A DNA stretch of 8,989 bases from contig JAENXH010000038.1 of NCBI GenBank assembly GCA_016649585.1, positions 1 through 8,989 of the forward strand, in the 5' to 3' direction. Below the pieces are notes generated by a model that was not told where the DNA came from, ran no database searches, and was given only the letters and a program-made list of their open reading frames with translations. The DNA is from Methanosarcinales archaeon (GTDB taxonomy: Archaea; Halobacteriota; Syntropharchaeia; Alkanophagales; Methanospirareceae). A program made the translations under genes and the position numbers. Of the stretch, positions 6,194 through 8,989 are shown piece after piece; within the stretch, counting starts at the first letter, position 1, and each line of letters opens with the position of its first letter.

Positions 6194-7255
6194 ATGAAAA
6201 TAGCTTTTTACCATCGCACTGTAAGTGGTGGAATAAAGACACACGTTGAAGCACTCTCGCACGAATTCGAGAAGTTGGGACATGAAGTAAAGAGGATAGA
6301 CCAGTTTTCGCTCGGCTCGCATATGCTGGGTAATTCCGCGGGTGGTATTTCGTATGGTTTTGACTTCGCACTCGGAAAGATAAAAAAAGAGGTGGAAGAT
6401 TGTGACGTTCTCCATATACACCACGCAGCTACGTTTTCTGAATATTTTCTGCCCTTTTCTTCCATCTGCTCAGAGGTCAACATTGTCAATACGTTCCATA
6501 TTCAAGCGGGGGATGGTCTCAGCGGTGAGGTTGCAAAAACGCTTATATCAATGCTTGTTACTCTTTATACCGGCCGTTCAAAGAAATTCATCTCGGTAAG
6601 TGCAGAAATTGCAGAGTATATTCGCCAGCATTGCTATGGTTATGGCTATGGGGATAATGGTAACGGAACTGAACTCGTGGTTATACCTAATGGCGTGGAT
6701 ATAAACCGTTTCCACCCAGCGGAAAAGGATGAAAAAGAAAGCAACGAGAGGGGGAAGAGCATCTGTATAGGCTATCTTGGACGATTATCGCCTGAAAAGA
6801 ACGTCATAAATATGATAAAGGCCGTGAAGGCATTGGACATAGACAATGTCTGTTTAAAAATCGCGGGTGCTGGCCCGCTGTATAGCAAAGTAAAAAGGCT
6901 GGAAGACGAACGAATAAAGGTTTTAGGGTATGTTAAAGACGCTCCGTCCTTCTATCGAAGCGTAGACGTTTTCTTATTGCCTTCCAAGCTTGAAGCACAG
7001 CCAATTGCACTGCTCGAAGCGATGGCGTCTGGACTGCCGATTATTGCTACCGATGTTGGAGATAACAAGCATTTTGTCCGTGGAAATGGCACAATCTGCG
7101 GCACATCGGCGAAGGAGATAGGCGCAGCAATAAAAGCGATGCTCTGGGAAAACTGGGAAGAGATGGGCGTAAAGTCGAGGAAAATGGTTGAACAGGACTA
7201 TACTTGGGATAAGATAGCAGCACGGACTCTGGACGTGTATAAAGCCACGCTATAA
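6194..7255 (+). CDS. GT4-family (GT-B fold) glycosyltransferase
   Basis: The 353-residue protein transfers a sugar from a nucleotide donor, probably in surface glycan, glycolipid or glycoprotein synthesis at the inner membrane face. The N-terminal acceptor domain opens with MKIAFYHRTVSGGIKTHVEAL (glycine-rich loop at 11-13) and contains DVLHIHHA (71-78). The linker region has IPNGVDINRFHP (164-175). The C-terminal donor domain begins with GYLGRLSPEKN (193-203) and carries the EX7E motif E267...E275 followed by ASGLPIIATDVGDN. The donor and acceptor are unknown. An unusual insert rich in Tyr, Gly and Asn (147-160) precedes the linker. It stands alone between the tRNA and the cfb genes; it is likely its own transcription unit. 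Confidence 0.9.
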   Translation: MKIAFYHRTVSGGIKTHVEALSHEFEKLGHEVKRIDQFSLGSHMLGNSAGGISYGFDFALGKIKKEVEDCDVLHIHHAATFSEYFLPFSSICSEVNIVNTFHIQAGDGLSGEVAKTLISMLVTLYTGRSKKFISVSAEIAEYIRQHCYGYGYGDNGNGTELVVIPNGVDINRFHPAEKDEKESNERGKSICIGYLGRLSPEKNVINMIKAVKALDIDNVCLKIAGAGPLYSKVKRLEDERIKVLGYVKDAPSFYRSVDVFLLPSKLEAQPIALLEAMASGLPIIATDVGDNKHFVRGNGTICGTSAKEIGAAIKAMLWENWEEMGVKSRKMVEQDYTWDKIAARTLDVYKATL

Positions 7256-7368
7256 TCTCAACAAGCATTTCAATACGTATCCGCAGGAGATTCTTTTCGC
7301 TTAGCTTAAACGTTTCGCGATTTTACCGTTTTTGTGGCGAGATAGAATTTAAACCCCGTGATACCTAT

Positions 7369-7839
7369 ATGAGCACAGAATTTTGCAAGAATTCATTAGA
7401 GGCGGCTTTTTGCGCCGTGTTAAGCCTCGGCATACCCCCGGAGGAGATCAATACTACCATTTCAGCGGTAGGTGGCAGGATGAAACTGGAGGAGCTAAAA
7501 GGGAGGTTCTTGATTGATAATTCCAATTCAGGCACAAAATTGAAGTTTATCGGCGAGATAACGGAGATGGCAAGGGAAATTCCCGAAAAGATGATTTTGA
7601 TCGTTGGAGAAGAGTCGGAATATGTGTGTGAGGGTGTGAGTATGGAGGGACTCCAGAAAGTGGTTGAGCAGAGAGCATCTGATTTCGTTGAGATACTCAT
7701 TGTGGGTGAGGGGTTTAAGCAAAAAATCAAAGGTAAGAACGTGTTTTTTTCTGATAGACTGGATACGGCTTTGGAAAAGGCCGTTAACGATTCGAAAGAT
7801 GGTTTTGTGATTGTTTCTAATGTTAAGACGTGGCGGTGA
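7369..7839 (+). CDS. cfbE: CfbE-like Mur ligase family protein, C-terminal domain only
   Basis: CfbE is the Mur-ligase-like enzyme that amidates a side chain and forms the lactam-ring precursor in F430 assembly, the ATP-dependent ligase step of the pathway. This 156-residue protein contains the end of the central region (CKNSLEAAFCAVLSLGIPPEEI, 6-27) and the whole C-terminal Mur domain: GGRMKLEELKGRFLIDNSNSG (35-55), MILIVGEES (75-83), and the end VIVSNVKTWR. The ATP-binding P-loop (G-x-x-GKTT/S) and the N-terminal domain are absent; the glycosyltransferase occupies the space where they would be. The same frame stays open back to 7243 without any ATG, GTG or TTG, and residues just before the ATG (GEIEFKPRDTY) may be remnant family sequence. 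Assignment rests on the next gene being cfbD; a generic Mur ligase fragment is the alternative. Confidence 0.6.
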   Translation: MSTEFCKNSLEAAFCAVLSLGIPPEEINTTISAVGGRMKLEELKGRFLIDNSNSGTKLKFIGEITEMAREIPEKMILIVGEESEYVCEGVSMEGLQKVVEQRASDFVEILIVGEGFKQKIKGKNVFFSDRLDTALEKAVNDSKDGFVIVSNVKTWR

Positions 7840-7856
7840 TTTTTGCTTTGCAAAAA
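7840..7856. repeat. Short perfect inverted repeat between the cfbE-like gene and cfbD
   Basis: TTTTTGC (7840-7846), a 3-nt loop TTT, then GCAAAAA (7850-7856) starts directly after the stop of the cfbE-like gene. It is A/T-rich, so it is a weak hairpin; it could be an operator beside the downstream TATA-like tract TTAAATTATAAT (7858-7869), or chance. Confidence 0.4.
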
Positions 7857-7886
7857 ATTAAATTATAATGAGAGGAAGACAAGAGC

Positions 7887-8989
7887 ATGAGCGAGGAAAT
7901 AGAGATGGAGATGATACTACAATTACATCCAAGACCGAGTGCGATTGTTGCTGCACTTTATACGCTTCGCGATTTAGACGTTGACGTTGCAGTTCTGCAT
8001 GGTCCCGCGGGATGCAGTTTCAAGCACAGCCGACTGCTTGAAGAGGACGGAATGCATGTTTTAACCTCTGCAATGAACGAAAGCAATTTTGTGTTCGGCG
8101 GTCAGGATGCACACGTGAAGGTGCTGAGAAAAGCAGAAGAGATGTTTCATCCGGAATTGATGGGCGTGGTAGGCACCTGTTCGAGCATGATAATAGGTAG
8201 GGGAAGACCTGCATCAGGCAGTAGAGGAGAGCGGAGTAAGCGGGAATTGTAAGGTAATAGCAGTGAACGTGCATGCCGGATACAGGGACAACACTGTGGG
8301 CGCCATCTTAACCCTTGAATCTGCTTATAAAGCAGGTATAATCAGCAGTGAGGAATTTGAGCGGCAGAAGAGCATGCTTGAAGTGGCAACGAGATTGGAA
8401 AAAGAAGTCGGAGCAGCCAGCAAAAGCTATATCCCCCCATCTAAAGGCGATTCTAAGATAGATGTTGCAAACAGGCTGCTTGAGCTTATTGGTAAATGTA
8501 AAGAAGGAATATGCGTTTTAAACGCAAAGAAAGAGACTGCTTTCATGTTTGCGGATATTCTAAGGGCTGTGAATAAGGTCGCAGAGCCGTCGCAAATCAT
8601 CAATATCGCCAATCTTGATAAAGGGGGGGGCTTGAAAAAGATTCGAGGCTATTCGGAGACGATTCTTGACGAATTAGCGGCTGACGGTATCGCAACAGAT
8701 CACATAATCGGGGGTTGGACGAATATCCGGTTGCCGGGGAGAACGCTGCTGCTTTAATCCGGGACCTTTACTCGTCGTACGATTTTGCAGTTTTGCTGGG
8801 TATTCCGCATGGAGTGCCTTTAGAAAAGTATGGTATAAAAATGGAGACATTTTCGGTTACTAACGGGCCAAGAACAATCGAGCCGTTAAAATGGCTTGGA
8901 CACGACCACGCAGTGCTTGAAATTGACCTTCATCCGAAAACAATGGGCGCTGCCGGCATTATTCCTTCGGAATTCGGTGATACGTTGTT
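7887..8989 (+). CDS. cfbD: CfbD, Ni-sirohydrochlorin a,c-diamide reductive cyclase catalytic subunit; two frameshifts, 3' end beyond window
   Basis: CfbD is the nitrogenase (NifD)-like component that, with the NifH-like ATPase CfbC, reduces and cyclises Ni-sirohydrochlorin a,c-diamide on the way to coenzyme F430. The coding sequence is in three pieces: frame A 7887-8202 (opening QLHPRPSAIVAALYTLRDLDVDV, HGPAGCSFKH with C43, VGTCSSMIIG with C98, the likely iron-sulfur ligands); frame B about 8203-8714 (EDLHQAVEE, VNVHAGYRDNTVGAI, LNAKKETAFMFADILRAVNK, NIANLDK); and frame A again 8715-8989 (LDEYPVAGENAAALIRDLY, LLGIPHGVPLE, GIIPSEFGDTL). Together they span nearly the whole family length (about 360 residues). 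A +1 at 8200-8203 and a -1 at 8710-8714, both in G-runs, cancel. The breaks may be sequence errors or decay. CfbC is not in the window. Confidence 0.9.
8200..8203 (+). other. Frameshift site 1 in cfbD (extra base in a G-run)
   Basis: After SMIIG the upstream frame continues as nonsense to TAA at 8250-8252. Removing one base from GGGG restores IIGREDLHQAVEESG and joins directly to the conserved VIAVNVHAGYR of the next segment. Confidence 0.85.
8710..8714 (+). other. Frameshift site 2 in cfbD (missing base in a G-run)
   Basis: The middle frame reads into an unrelated tail ending at TAA 8755-8757. Adding one base to the GGGGG run gives IIGGLDEYPVAGEN and returns to the frame of the first segment. 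Confidence 0.88.

Noticed and set aside
7365..7853. A 162-residue minus-strand frame covering the cfbE-like gene
   Set aside because: It mirrors the plus-strand gene, is rich in Ser, Pro and Leu as antisense frames are, and has no recognisable domain.
8196..8252. Programmed ribosomal frameshifting in cfbD
   Set aside because: Two shifts in opposite directions at plain G-runs, without a recognisable slippery heptamer or downstream structure, are better explained by indels or sequence errors.
1..8989. CRISPR arrays, long direct repeats or prophage genes
   Set aside because: I looked for regularly spaced repeats and phage-type genes on both strands and saw none.

Overview
The window is archaeal. 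It encodes two archaeal/eukaryal RNase P proteins (Rpp30 and Pop5), a Thg1-family 3'-5' polymerase, an archaeal DUF89 protein and a tRNA without an encoded CCA, and several genes start 25-40 nt after TATA-like boxes. The nitrogenase-like CfbD at the right end belongs to coenzyme F430 biosynthesis, so the host should carry methyl-coenzyme M reductase: a methanogen, or an anaerobic methane or alkane oxidiser. An ANME-1-like host would fit, but that is a guess; the sequence alone does not settle it.

Left end (1-840): the 5' part of an IS66-type transposase leaves the window on the minus strand. It abuts a hicB-hicA toxin-antitoxin pair whose hicA loses its usual C-terminus close to the putative element edge. 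Next come a minus-strand HAD phosphatase (1006-1626) and, divergent from it, an overlapping RNase P pair, rnp3-rnp2 (1740-2776). The pair converges with only 7 nt of spacing on an M50/site-2 membrane protease carrying two CBS domains (2784-3947). A single TATA-like element lies between the protease and a plus-strand run of PRC-barrel protein, Thg1 and DUF89 phosphatase (4009-5938), the last two overlapping by 17 nt.

Right part: a minus-strand tRNA with a CAT anticodon (6008-6082) is separated from a divergent GT4 glycosyltransferase (6194-7255) by a perfect 20-bp palindrome that forms two back-to-back TATA boxes. Then come a short protein matching only the C-terminal domain of the CfbE Mur-ligase-like enzyme, and cfbD. 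cfbD is recognisable almost from end to end but is broken by a +1 and a compensating -1 shift, both in runs of G.

The functional themes are tRNA 5'-end processing and repair (RNase P proteins, Thg1, a tRNA gene) and F430 biosynthesis (CfbE-like, CfbD). I see no clearly new multi-gene system. The points most worth following are the truncated CfbE with the double-frameshifted CfbD, and the tight Thg1-DUF89 coupling.
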